From Chitinophagales bacterium (GTDB lineage: Bacteria > Bacteroidota > Bacteroidia > Chitinophagales > JADIYW01), in the NCBI GenBank assembly GCA_019694955.1, contig JAIBAX010000022.1:1-64000 (forward strand): a DNA stretch of 64,000 nucleotides, given 5' to 3'. The position numbers were made by a program, and so were the translations under genes. Within the stretch, counting starts at the first letter, position 1, and the number at the start of each line of letters is the position of its first letter. The notes under the pieces were generated by a model, which searched no databases, was not told the DNA's origin, and saw only the letters and a list, made by a program, of their open reading frames with translations. Shown here piece by piece: positions 18,901 to 26,765 of the stretch.

Positions 18901-21131
18901 AATTCGCCGAGGTCAAACTGAAACTTGAACCCTGCCATGTTACAGTTAGAAGAATTATTTTTTCTACTGAAAGCGCCCGGTGTAGTAGGAAATCCATCGG
19001 TACCACCACAACTGGCACATACCGCCTGATACACAACGCCATTCTTATCAAATCGACTGGTGCCGCCATCCACATGATCGCCACTCAATCCACCGTTTTC
19101 ACCAAAATAGGAACCATATACCAATGAAGTAGCATTTTTACTTAAGGTGATAAAATAGAAATCATCGCCATCTGTAGTTCGCTTAAAAGCGTCTGTTGTC
19201 GTTGCCATTCCGGAAGTAGTCGTTCCATTATTAGAACCACCCCAACCAACAGCATGTGCATTCTGACATTTATCCACCAAAAATGCGGTAGGGGAAATGT
19301 TTGGATAACTAGAATTTTTTGAACCAAAGGTGGTAGAATAAATAGTGGTATTAAGGCTATTATTTAATTTATGTATGAACTGCTTGGACTTATTATCGAA
19401 ATATACGCCAGCGCTTACTAAATAGTTCCCCTCAGTTTGCCCAAAGGTATAAATATTGTTGTCGTCATCAATATCCAATAAAAAGGCAATATCATATTTG
19501 TTGGTGCCGATATAGGTTGCGAATTTATTGGAAGTGAAATTTTCGTTTGTGTGAAATAGAAAACCGTCAGCAGAACCACCTAAATAGGCGGTATTTATGC
19601 CATTCATTCCAGCAATATTGGTGCTGGTAGTGCCACCACATACCACTACATCGCCATTTAAATCCGTCTTTATTCCAAAGCAACCATCTCCGCCTGACCC
19701 ACCATAATAAGTGGACGATAGCAAGCTCGACAAATCGGAATTGAATCTCGCCAATAGTCCATCCTGCCCACCCGCTAAAGTGTTTTGAAAAGCACCTGCC
19801 GTAATGGGTACATCTGTTGATAATGTACTGCTGGCAATGTAAATTTCATTATTGTTGCCAATAATAATATCTCCACGACTGTCATCACCATAATTGTAAG
19901 TTAAATTGGTATTGGTTACCAATCCATCATTTTTTGTACCACCAAAATAGGTGGAGCCTATCAATGCACTTCCATCCGCACTGAACTTTGTTATGAAAAT
20001 ATCCGTGCCAACATTGAAGGTAAAGGAAGTGGATATGGTTACATTTGTACCCCTATTAAAAGACCTGTCAAAACCTGTTGAGCTTGTAGGGAAATTAAAA
20101 GAACCCGTTGCGCCCATAATAATGAACTCACCGTTTGGATCAACGATGGTACTGGAGCAGACTTCATTATTAGCTCCTCCTAGATAAGTAGCAAAGATTT
20201 TTGTAGTGCCGGTAGGATTTAGCTTCATGATAACGATATCCTCTTCTCCTCCCGAAAAATTCGTTTGGAAAGCTCCCGCCGTTTCAAAAGGTTGTGCACT
20301 ATTGCCATCTTCTTCTAAGGCTACTCCTGTTAAATACATGCTACCATCTTTATCATAAGTAGCAGAAGAACCCCAATTGTCGCCCCAAAATCCACTATAT
20401 GAACTGAAGATGAGGCTTGGATCTATGATAAGCTTTTTTGTTTTATCGTAACCATCGGGAAATGCGAAGGAAACAATGCCATTTTTGAGCACATATCGGC
20501 AGACTACCGCAGTCTTGACTCCTTCAATCCATTGGTAGGCAATGGGGATATTCTCGACCATGGTATTTACGGAGGTTTTAATGACTAGTTTATCGTTTAT
20601 CAGCGCAATGTCGTCAACACCATTGTATACGACTTTCAATTGGTTAATGTCAGCTCCCGGTTGTATGATATAATCATATTTTAAGCTTGTTTCCGTGCTG
20701 TAAACTTCCATGTCTATGCCATCATAAAGATTCTCATAAAGCACTCTTTTATATAGACCCACCTTAGTTTTCCATTTTTCCGGTTGGTCGCCTAAATAAT
20801 AGTTATGGTATTCCGGTGCTTTTTCGGATGCAGAGAGCGTGGCTGGGTGTGCACCTTTAAATTCTACGTAAAACGCATGCCCTTTGATGGTTTGGTTTAG
20901 ATTGTGCTTGCCGCTAGCATCATGAATATCCGGTTTCTCTTCATAAAGGCGGAAATAGAATTTATCATCATATAAAAACACATTGCCACAACCCAAGTGC
21001 GCCTTGTATTGATAAGAATAATCCCATTGCCCTTGATTTTCAATAAATTGTAGTTCTCCGGCACTTAAATTTCTGAAAAAAATCAAGAGCATGAGGAAAA
21101 CACAAATCTTAACTGATTGAAATGAAAGCAT
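15903..21131 (-). CDS. Giant type IX secreted PKD-repeat protein
   Basis: A 1742-residue secreted or surface protein. Signal peptide about 1-24; N-terminal domain FIENQGQWDYSYQYKAHL; SBBP propeller region with GDDSRGD and YYGGSGGDG; then about eleven PKD or PKD-like domains (WDFGDG, WNFGDG, and degenerate WILPNG and WFFPGG forms) covering roughly residues 770-1640; C-terminal type B sorting domain with VPTAFSPNGDGLNDLLIP and FKVFNRWGELLFE. The N-terminal half is paralogous to the protein at 7796-11941; the middle differs (PKD array instead of CEGD repeats). Likely adhesin or matrix protein. Confidence 0.9.
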   Translation of the reverse strand: MLSFQSVKICVFLMLLIFFRNLSAGELQFIENQGQWDYSYQYKAHLGCGNVFLYDDKFYFRLYEEKPDIHDASGKHNLNQTIKGHAFYVEFKGAHPATLSASEKAPEYHNYYLGDQPEKWKTKVGLYKRVLYENLYDGIDMEVYSTETSLKYDYIIQPGADINQLKVVYNGVDDIALINDKLVIKTSVNTMVENIPIAYQWIEGVKTAVVCRYVLKNGIVSFAFPDGYDKTKKLIIDPSLIFSSYSGFWGDNWGSSATYDKDGSMYLTGVALEEDGNSAQPFETAGAFQTNFSGGEEDIVIMKLNPTGTTKIFATYLGGANNEVCSSTIVDPNGEFIIMGATGSFNFPTSSTGFDRSFNRGTNVTISTSFTFNVGTDIFITKFSADGSALIGSTYFGGTKNDGLVTNTNLTYNYGDDSRGDIIIGNNNEIYIASSTLSTDVPITAGAFQNTLAGGQDGLLARFNSDLSSLLSSTYYGGSGGDGCFGIKTDLNGDVVVCGGTTSTNIAGMNGINTAYLGGSADGFLFHTNENFTSNKFATYIGTNKYDIAFLLDIDDDNNIYTFGQTEGNYLVSAGVYFDNKSKQFIHKLNNSLNTTIYSTTFGSKNSSYPNISPTAFLVDKCQNAHAVGWGGSNNGTTTSGMATTTDAFKRTTDGDDFYFITLSKNATSLVYGSYFGENGGLSGDHVDGGTSRFDKNGVVYQAVCASCGGTDGFPTTPGAFSRKNNSSNCNMAGFKFQFDLGELDVLSIDIPSDSGCAPLTVPFSYTSTKPATTFEWDFGDGNTSTDQYPTHTYTTPGIYEVQLILGSPQNCKPFDTGYVKVYVFNGLNPDANFTIDTTQVCNNGLITFTNTSLNGVNYSWNFGDGSTVNNNATTVTHNYASAGTFTVTLIADNPFCFLKDTIKKTVNISQGLVDAQFNVVSPVCIGTTINLNSTSTNATSIQWILPNGTTSTSNPTSYTPTGTGTFNIQLIAINTTACNKRDTLIKPVIVLDTIHAAFSANTANVCTTGGVVFTNSSTNATSYVWNFGDGQTSTDVSPSHAYSTGGTYTVSLYASNSTMCNSPDTFKLSITVPATVNANYSVTGTSCLGDVITLTNTSQNAVSFKWILPDLTESTTNVLNYTVVGSGTQRILLVATNPNTCNKNDTTFYEFTVGETIDIQGTVSTANVCTTGSVSFNNTSTHLPGNMYFWDFGDGYTFNPAPLGTVTHNYANAGTYDVMLIGINGTACNSPDTFKTTIVVPKTVSASFTSLNASCQNAPIVFNSTSTNADSVRWFFPGGVQYVGNTATHVFNNTGTFTISLVAYNANTCNKTDTFILDIFIRPLLTVDFSFAFSGPCQSTLIDFTNTGSKGLSYNWDFGDGTSSSAENPQHNYAGVGNFNVLFTVTDSNACPTSATTNKPVNILNAALIVADFSHSASPVCLGGSFAFTNSSQNAVSYRWFFGDGDSSQATNPTHTYLQVGQYTVVLIATNSCGISDTTEKTVEVIQIIVQASGSIVGGGCSPATFTTTNTSQNATQYLWIFPDGSTSTEATPIITLVETGNFQITLIASNPAACSISDTLIFNVAVASTPLANFEFSPDFPARGDSILFTNLSVQADSFYWSFGDQTFSTLKNPGHSYATKGLYTICLTAVNKSTGCSDIYCGVIDVKDKLFVFVPTAFSPNGDGLNDLLIPLGNEIASLHFKVFNRWGELLFETNELRKGWDGFYKDKLQNVDVYIYEVTGIATNGETFSTKGMVTLMK

Positions 21132-21218
21132 TTTTTATCATATTTAACCACTAAAATAACAAAACTCACGCAACTAATATGTTTTTTGTGGAGGTAAATT
21201 TGAATAATATGTATTTTG

Positions 21219-21569
21219 TTAATGGGATTTATTGCTCCACAAAAGATACATGGATAGCCCGATAGCTAAAAACTGCGGAATCCCTAAGATTACCTGAAAC
21301 AAATCTATATGTGCATTGGGTGATAATGTAACTGCTGTAATGCCTCCCAATGGGCCAAGAATGGCTATCCAAAGCCCGATTTTGTTTTTTAAAAATGTTA
21401 ATATTCCCGCAATAAGGTAAAGTAAAATTGCAAATCCAGCCACATAATGCCGAGACGTAATACTTGACATATCGTTGAAATCAATGCCCAATACAACCAA
21501 CCTCAAGGTGTGTCCGCCAACCCCTGCGCCCAAGAGCAATCCCGCTACTAATCCCCAAATTTTTTCCAT
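21219..21569 (-). CDS. Four-helix membrane protein
   Basis: A 116-residue integral membrane protein with about four helices: 4-26, 42-61, 65-83 and 90-112. Short loops, no catalytic motif. A similar small membrane protein follows at 21712, also on the minus strand, but the 140-base gap suggests separate transcription. Function unknown. Confidence 0.65.
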   Translation of the reverse strand: MEKIWGLVAGLLLGAGVGGHTLRLVVLGIDFNDMSSITSRHYVAGFAILLYLIAGILTFLKNKIGLWIAILGPLGGITAVTLSPNAHIDLFQVILGIPQFLAIGLSMYLLWSNKSH

Positions 21570-21711
21570 TTTTTTAAATTTTTATGACAAAGGACATAAT
21601 TTTACCTTTCAGCTTTTGACCATTTAATACTTAAAATTAGGATATGTACAAAGCTAAATAATAATGGGGGCAAAAAAAAGTATCTTTTATTTATTTTGGA
21701 ATATTGCCATT

Positions 21712-21966
21712 CTAAGGCTCAAAAATCAAATAGAAGCCTGCTACTATTGCAGTGACACCTATAGATGTGAAACCATATAAAACTAATCCGTGGTATTCTC
21801 CCGTAGTATCTAACATGGTTAGTATGCAACTCACAAAGCATATCAGAGAACCCATGGCAGTGACTCCAATGCCTATGCGTTGTTTTTTGTCTAATCCGGT
21901 TTTTGCAAGACTATTTTGCTCTTGAGCCACCATTTCTGTACCTTCAAAAGAATCTCTTTGTTCCAT
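21712..21966 (-). CDS. Small two-helix membrane protein
   Basis: An 84-residue protein from the ATG at 21966 (MEQRDSFEGTEM); an in-frame ATG at 21999 would add 11 residues. A polar N-terminus of about 30 residues is followed by helices near 36-54 and 60-82. Function unknown. Confidence 0.6.
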   Translation of the reverse strand: MEQRDSFEGTEMVAQEQNSLAKTGLDKKQRIGIGVTAMGSLICFVSCILTMLDTTGEYHGLVLYGFTSIGVTAIVAGFYLIFEP

Positions 21967-22082
21967 ATTGATTTGATTTGTTGATATGAAGTTAAACATT
22001 TATTTACATTTAAGCAACTATTTGGAAATATTTATCAAAAAGTAATAGGGTTATTGTCTACCTGAATATCAGTAAGGTTATT

Positions 22083-22090
22083 TACTTTTG
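22083..22090 (+). promoter_or_regulatory. Bacteroidota -7 promoter box
   Basis: TACTTTTG fits TAnnTTTG, 7 bases before the ATG at 22098; the transcript would have almost no leader. Confidence 0.4.
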
Positions 22091-22097
22091 TTGAAAA

Positions 22098-22310
22098 ATG
22101 AGTATGGATGTTTTTGAAATACGTGGCGAGTACATTATGCTTAATCAATTACTTAAAGTTTTAGGATGGGTAGAAAGTGGTGCGCAGGCAAATCTTGTTA
22201 TTGAAGAAGGTAATATCTATGTCAATGGGCAGCAAGAACTTCGAAAGAGAAATAAAATATACAAGGGTATGCTCGTAAAATTTCAGGAGGCAGAAGTTGA
22301 AATGATTTAA
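22098..22310 (+). CDS. S4 domain RNA-binding protein (YbcJ-like)
   Basis: A 70-residue protein that is essentially one S4 RNA-binding fold: LNQLLKVLGWVESGAQANLV then GNIYVNGQQELRKRNKI. This matches the small YbcJ/YaaA-like S4 proteins that bind structured RNA, probably rRNA. The second ATG (22104) is an equally good start. Confidence 0.8.
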   Translation: MSMDVFEIRGEYIMLNQLLKVLGWVESGAQANLVIEEGNIYVNGQQELRKRNKIYKGMLVKFQEAEVEMI

Positions 22311-22714
22311 CACCATAATCTCGATTTAATGATCTCGTTTACCACAATGCCATATTTATGCATTCATTAGATGCTTATTCTCCTATGTTTATGATTTTAG
22401 TTTGAACAATTTAACGTTCGACTCCCATCGTTGCTTTCGTGGATTTTGGAAAAAGAACGCATATTTGTAACTTTTTAAATGATTGATAATTAATTGGTTG
22501 CGTAATTTATTTTGTATTTATGGAGAGCATTATTGCTAATATCTGAGGAAATTTTTGATGTATATGTATTTTTTTACCCTTCTTAATGGTAATAGTTTTG
22601 TTTCGATTTCGGAATAGGTGCACATAATGCCGAAATTGGAACATCCGGAAAATCCTAAGAGTACGGCGTAATACCGAAGACGATACCGTAGGTTTTGAAC
22701 TTAAAACTTATTTT
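22311..22714. other. 404-base gap without a gene
   Basis: No convincing ORF. It holds a possible -7 box TAGTTTTG at 22593-22600 for the next gene and a short inverted motif (TTTCGGAATAGG ... CCGAAATTGG, 22608-22640). Nothing else is seen. Confidence 0.4.
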
Positions 22715-23287
22715 ATGAAAAACTTAAAGAACAGACCTGGAAACTTGAGTGAGTTTACCATCAAAAGGAAACCAAAATTTACTGCTCAATCTATAGAAAA
22801 CAAAGACCTTGATTTGATCTTGCAACAAATCAAAGAATGTTGCAAATGTACCTGTAAGGAAGAGCCGGTTGTAGTTAAAGACCCTAACGTAAAGCTAACC
22901 ATTTCGGTAGACATGTATGTTGAGGATGATGAGACTTTCAGTTCCAACGAAACAGCGAGAAGGCAAAAATCTACTTCTGCTATCCTTTCTCAACGTGGTG
23001 TTAATCAATCCCTAATGGAATTTGAAGTTCGTATGGGTGGAGAGATTCGGGTGGAATTATCACTCACTGGTTATTTGATTGATCAATATGGCAATGTAAA
23101 TGTAGATGGTGTCATCAAATTATATGAAGGTACTTCTGAAAGTACTGGAGATTTAGATGGCTCCAGAACATTCACCGTTTTTTGCCCCGTTGGTAATACC
23201 ACCGGATACTTTGTCCGTGTAAATAATGACGATGAGGGTGGTGACTATTCTACTGCTCAAATTTCAATTTCAACGGTTATTGTGTAA
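22715..23287 (+). CDS. Hypothetical protein with Cys cluster
   Basis: A 190-residue protein without signal peptide. The basic N-terminus (MKNLKNRPGNLSEFTIKRKP) is followed by a Cys cluster (ECCKCTCKEEP, about residues 47-57) and a beta-rich C-terminal half with many Thr/Ser/Gly and acidic residues. The beta half could be a jelly-roll or prepilin-like domain; I cannot assign a family. It stands alone, with a possible -7 box 115 bases upstream and a strong hairpin right after the stop. Confidence 0.55.
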   Translation: MKNLKNRPGNLSEFTIKRKPKFTAQSIENKDLDLILQQIKECCKCTCKEEPVVVKDPNVKLTISVDMYVEDDETFSSNETARRQKSTSAILSQRGVNQSLMEFEVRMGGEIRVELSLTGYLIDQYGNVNVDGVIKLYEGTSESTGDLDGSRTFTVFCPVGNTTGYFVRVNNDDEGGDYSTAQISISTVIV

Positions 23288-23308
23288 AAAACACAAGCCT
23301 GTATTATG

Positions 23309-23344
23309 ACAAATGTGTCACTATGTTATTAGTGGCACATTTGT
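23309..23344 (+). terminator. Hairpin terminator
   Basis: ACAAATGTGTCACTA pairs with TAGTGGCACATTTGT, with a single mismatch, 22 bases after the stop of the gene ending at 23287, followed by a T-rich run. Confidence 0.75.
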
Positions 23345-23622
23345 TATTTGTATTTTTATCTCAAAAGTAATTATAAAATAGGCCCATTAGTAAAATCCAA
23401 TTCCTCTTCACTTGTCGACATATGAACACATGAACACGAGTGGACTACTTTATAAATCTATAAATCGACTGCGCCAGTGGGTGAAGTGGTACCCCGCAGC
23501 GAGCGACAGCGTGCAAGGAGTACAAACGGAACACACGCCCGGGCGCCCATATCATTCAACCTCGAGGGTTGCAATCAACACTACGCTGATTAACCTCCGA
23601 GGTCGATATTAATTTAGGTATC
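23345..23622. other. Gene-free region with GC-rich patch and palindromes
   Basis: Between the terminator and the end of hutU. A GC-rich patch at 23472-23549 (GCGAGCGACAGCGTGC, CACGCCCGGGCGCCC) contrasts with the AT-rich surroundings and fits no gene or tRNA. It is followed by palindromes CAACCTCGAGGGTTG (23557-23571) and AACCTCCGAGGT (23592-23603). Confidence 0.4.
23557..23604. repeat. Paired CCTCGAGG palindromes, pair 1
   Basis: Two copies of the CAACCTCGAGGGTTG-type palindrome about 20 bases apart, the second degenerate, just beyond the 3' end of hutU. Confidence 0.75.
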
Positions 23623-25272
23623 CTAATCTTCTATATTCAGCCTGAACTTCCTTGCCGTATCTTTGGCAATATCATAACCTGCATCTGCATGGCGGATGAC
23701 GCCCATGGCGGGGTCGTTGTGGAGTACACGTTTCAATCTTCGTTCTGCATCTTCGGTGCCGTCAGCGACAATCACCATTCCTGCGTGGATGGAGTAACCG
23801 ATGCCTACGCCGCCGCCATGATGCAACGATACCCAACTAGCACCGCCAGCGGTGTTGATCAGCGCATTCAAAATGGGCCAGTCGGCAATGGCATCTGAAC
23901 CGTCTTTCATGGCTTCCGTTTCCCTGTTGGGAGAAGCTACCGAACCTGTGTCAAGGTGGTCTCTGCCGATAACGATGGGTGCTTTCACCTTGCCTTCGCG
24001 TACCAATTTATTGAATGCAAGTCCTGCCTTTTCGCGTTCACCCATACCTAACCAGCAGATACGTGCAGGAAGTCCTTGGAAGGCAATGCGCTCTTGTGCT
24101 AACGTGATCCAACGTTTTAGTGCCTCATTTTCAGGGAATAATTCCAAAATCACCTTGTCGGTTTCATAAATATCTTGCGGGTCGCCGCTGAGTGCCGCCC
24201 AACGGAAGGGCCCTTTCCCTTCACAGAAAAGGGGACGTATATATGCCGGAACAAAACCGGGAAAATCAAAAGCGTTTTTTACACCATACTCCAAAGCGCG
24301 ACCTCGGAGGTTGTTGCCATAATCGAAAGTAACGGCACCACGGCGTTGCAATTCCAGCATCAACTTCACATGGTGTGCCATGGTGGCGTAGGATTTTTCT
24401 TTGTATGTTTCAGGATCTGTATTGCGAAGTGTATTGGCTGCTGCGACCGACAATCCTTGCGGGAAATAACCTACCAACGGGTCATGTGCAGAAGTCTGAT
24501 CCGTTAAGGCATCGGGGACGATGTTTCTGGCAATCAGGCGTTCCAATAAATCGACGATATTACAAACGATGCCGATGGAAATAGCGTCTCCATTTTTTTG
24601 TGCTGCCAGTGCTTTGTCGATACCTTCGTCGATATCATGCATCATAAAATCGATGTAGCGTGTGTCTAAGCGTTTTTGTATGCGCCAAGCTTCCACGTCC
24701 GCAGCGAGGCAGATGCCTTCATTCATGGTGATGGCGAGTGGTTGTGCACCGCCCATACCACCTAAGCCACCAGTGACACATATTTTCTTCTTCAACGAAC
24801 CGCCGAAATGTTGGTTGGCAACGGCGGCAAAGGTTTCATAAGTACCTTGGACGATGCCTTGAGAGCCGATATAAATCCATGAACCCGCCGTCATCTGCCC
24901 ATACATGATGAGGCCTTTGTCTTCAAGTTCCCGGAAATAATCGTAGGTAGCCCAATGTGGCACGAGCTGGGAATTGGAGATGATGACACGTGGCGCATCT
25001 TTATGAGTAGGTAGGATTCCTACTGGTTTTCCAGATTGTATGAGGAGGGTTTCGTCCTCGTTGAGGTGTTTGAGTGCTTTAAGGATGTTTTCGTAAGCCT
25101 GAGGATTGCGTGCTGCTTTTCCGGTGCCACCATAGACAATGAGGTCTTGTGGGCGCTCTGCTACTTCGGCATCGAGGTTGTTTTGCAGCATGCGGAAGGC
25201 GGCTTCTTGTACCCATCCTTTGCAGGAAAGCTGCGTTCCGGTGGGTGCTTTTATTGTTGTTAAGTCAGTCAT
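23623..25272 (-). CDS. hutU: Urocanate hydratase
   Basis: A 549-residue cytoplasmic enzyme that converts urocanate to 4-imidazolone-5-propionate with bound NAD+, step 2 of histidine degradation. It shows the NAD-binding [14 protein letters not shown] stretch and the [11 protein letters not shown] block with the conserved catalytic Cys; length fits the family (about 555). The start is the ATG at 25272 ([12 protein letters not shown]); the longer TTG start at 25296 overlaps the promoter box. It is unlinked to hutI/hutG and hutH, which lie 17 and 30 kb away, and is flanked on both sides by palindrome pairs. Confidence 0.95.
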   Translation of the reverse strand: MTDLTTIKAPTGTQLSCKGWVQEAAFRMLQNNLDAEVAERPQDLIVYGGTGKAARNPQAYENILKALKHLNEDETLLIQSGKPVGILPTHKDAPRVIISNSQLVPHWATYDYFRELEDKGLIMYGQMTAGSWIYIGSQGIVQGTYETFAAVANQHFGGSLKKKICVTGGLGGMGGAQPLAITMNEGICLAADVEAWRIQKRLDTRYIDFMMHDIDEGIDKALAAQKNGDAISIGIVCNIVDLLERLIARNIVPDALTDQTSAHDPLVGYFPQGLSVAAANTLRNTDPETYKEKSYATMAHHVKLMLELQRRGAVTFDYGNNLRGRALEYGVKNAFDFPGFVPAYIRPLFCEGKGPFRWAALSGDPQDIYETDKVILELFPENEALKRWITLAQERIAFQGLPARICWLGMGEREKAGLAFNKLVREGKVKAPIVIGRDHLDTGSVASPNRETEAMKDGSDAIADWPILNALINTAGGASWVSLHHGGGVGIGYSIHAGMVIVADGTEDAERRLKRVLHNDPAMGVIRHADAGYDIAKDTARKFRLNIED

Positions 25273-25293
25273 GTTGTATTGGTGTTTATGTTG

Positions 25294-25301
25294 CAAAGGT
25301 A
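25294..25301 (-). promoter_or_regulatory. hutU -7 promoter box
   Basis: On the minus strand TACCTTTG fits TAnnTTTG and lies about 21 bases before the ATG at 25272. Its upstream flank is the palindrome pair at 25311-25348, which could affect expression. Confidence 0.55.
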
Positions 25302-25310
25302 GGAAAAAAT

Positions 25311-25348
25311 CAACCTCGGAGGTTGTAGGGAATCAACCTCGAGGGTTG
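25311..25348. repeat. Paired CCTCGAGG palindromes, pair 2
   Basis: CAACCTCGGAGGTTG (25311-25325) and CAACCTCGAGGGTTG (25334-25348), 8 bases apart, upstream of hutU. Confidence 0.85.
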
Positions 25349-25443
25349 GGGTGGAATTTATCTTCTTTTTAGAAATGTCTTTTATTTTAATTAATTGATA
25401 ACCAATTTTTTAAATTAATATAATTGTTCTTTGAAGCAAAATA

Positions 25444-25481
25444 CAACCTCGGAGGTTGGCACAAATCAACCTCGAGGGTTG
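25444..25481. repeat. Paired CCTCGAGG palindromes, pair 3
   Basis: CAACCTCGGAGGTTG (25444-25458) and CAACCTCGAGGGTTG (25467-25481), with the same order and spacing (8 bases) as pair 2. Confidence 0.85.
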
Positions 25482-25499
25482 GCAACAAAATACCAAATT

Positions 25500-25563
25500 T
25501 TAACCGCAGAGACGCAATGTTATCTCTGTGTCCTTGGCGTATTCTTTGCGACTTTGCGGTTAA
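25500..25563. repeat. Inverted-repeat element with TAACCGCA ends
   Basis: TTAACCGCAGAGACGCAA at the left and TTTGCGACTTTGCGGTTAA at the right form imperfect inverted ends of a 64-base element. The 378-base gap between hutU and phnA holds this and two palindrome pairs, and no gene. Confidence 0.55.
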
Positions 25564-25650
25564 GAAATGACCGAAACTAATCTTTCCAACATTGCAATTT
25601 ATTGAATATCATTAATATATGATTTGTTCGTTCCCAAATTTTACGTTATA

Positions 25651-25998
25651 TCAAGCTTTTCTGACAAAAATTGACTTTAATGCCATAGCGCCAAATCCTT
25701 CGATTTTACAATCTATATTGTGGTCGCCGTCGGTGAGGCGGATATTTTTTACTTTTGTGCCAATCTTTACCGGTTTAGGAGAACCCTTCACGGGAAGGTC
25801 TTTGATAACGATGACTGTATCGCCATTTTGAAGTTCGTTGCCATTGGCATCCAATACTTTATCGCTGATATCTGCTGCATCTGGAGTAGGTTGTTCGTCA
25901 GGATTCCATTCATGGAAACACTCCGGACAAACCATCAGACCGTCATTAGGGTAAGCATATTCGCAATGGCACTTGGGGCATGTTGTATCTGTAGGCAT
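25651..25998 (-). CDS. PhnA/YjdM zinc-ribbon protein
   Basis: A 115-residue protein with an N-terminal zinc ribbon ([21 protein letters not shown], Cys pairs about residues 7-10 and 24-27) and a C-terminal SH3-like domain ([16 protein letters not shown]). This is the PhnA/YjdM family. Despite the old name, E. coli PhnA is not needed for phosphonate use; the role is unknown. Confidence 0.9.
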   Translation of the reverse strand: MPTDTTCPKCHCEYAYPNDGLMVCPECFHEWNPDEQPTPDAADISDKVLDANGNELQNGDTVIVIKDLPVKGSPKPVKIGTKVKNIRLTDGDHNIDCKIEGFGAMALKSIFVRKA

Positions 25999-26039
25999 GA
26001 TATCTTTTTTGCGAAGATACGGATATTTTCGTGTTTAGC

Positions 26040-26077
26040 CAACCCTCGAGGTTGCCGAACGACAACCTCGAGGGTTG
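26040..26077. repeat. Paired CCTCGAGG palindromes, pair 4
   Basis: CAACCCTCGAGGTTG (26040-26054) and CAACCTCGAGGGTTG (26063-26077), again 8 bases apart. Located between phnA and the CRISPR operon. Confidence 0.85.
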
Positions 26078-26189
26078 GTCAAATTATACACATGAGAATT
26101 TAAAATTGTTAATAAAATAGATAATTAATTGTGAAATTATTAAACGGGACTCCCTACCTTCATATTGAAAATCTTGAAATATAAAAACT

Positions 26190-26765
26190 ATGTTAAAAAT
26201 CTTTCTCGATACAGAATTTACTGGATTAACCCAGCATACCGTACTGATTGCTATAGCCCTCGTTGTGGATGTTGGACATTATTTTTATGCAGAGAACACC
26301 GCGTTTAACCTCTCGAATGTAGAAGACGAACAGCAAAGAGCGTGGTTGGAGACGAATGTGATAGCTAATTTAGGGCAAGTTCCTTATTCTAATGATTTAA
26401 AGAAGATGTCTATTCAAGGTAATCCTCAACAGATTGCTATGGCATTACAGATTTGGTTAGAACAGTTTGGCATCAAAAAAGATGAAAGTGGTAATATCGT
26501 TCCCAATATTCAGGTTTGGGCAGACGTACCACATTATGATTGGGTGCTGTTTTGTGAGTTGTTTGAAGGGGCTTTAAAAATTCCAAAGCAGATTCATTGG
26601 AAATGTGTAGACTTATATAGTTATTTAGAAGGAAGAGGAATTAAAACCAACTCTATAGATGATTTGGCAACTGTTGCTAAATCTGTTAACACTACACTCT
26701 TTCGACACAATGCTTTGCATGATGCTATTTATGGACTAAAAGTATATGAAAAGTATGGACAGTAA
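26190..26765 (+). CDS. DEDDh 3'-5' exonuclease of the CRISPR signalling module
   Basis: A 191-residue RNase H-fold exonuclease. Active-site acids are D7 and E9 (FLDTEFTGL), D112 or D117 (ADVPHYDW), and the HxxxxD motif H173-D178 (HNALHD). This is the DEDDh pattern, close to Rv2179c-like 3'-5' exoribonucleases. It overlaps the CorA gene by 20 bases and heads the type III-B operon. In characterised CorA systems the neighbour is NrN (DHH phosphodiesterase) or a SAM-AMP lyase that destroys the signal; here the DEDDh enzyme holds that position, so it probably degrades SAM-AMP or trims RNA (inference). A good -7 box is not evident upstream. Confidence 0.85.
   Translation: MLKIFLDTEFTGLTQHTVLIAIALVVDVGHYFYAENTAFNLSNVEDEQQRAWLETNVIANLGQVPYSNDLKKMSIQGNPQQIAMALQIWLEQFGIKKDESGNIVPNIQVWADVPHYDWVLFCELFEGALKIPKQIHWKCVDLYSYLEGRGIKTNSIDDLATVAKSVNTTLFRHNALHDAIYGLKVYEKYGQ

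Noticed and set aside
23412-23612. 66-codon ORF in the gap before hutU
   Set aside because: It runs across the GC-rich patch and palindrome with no coding features.
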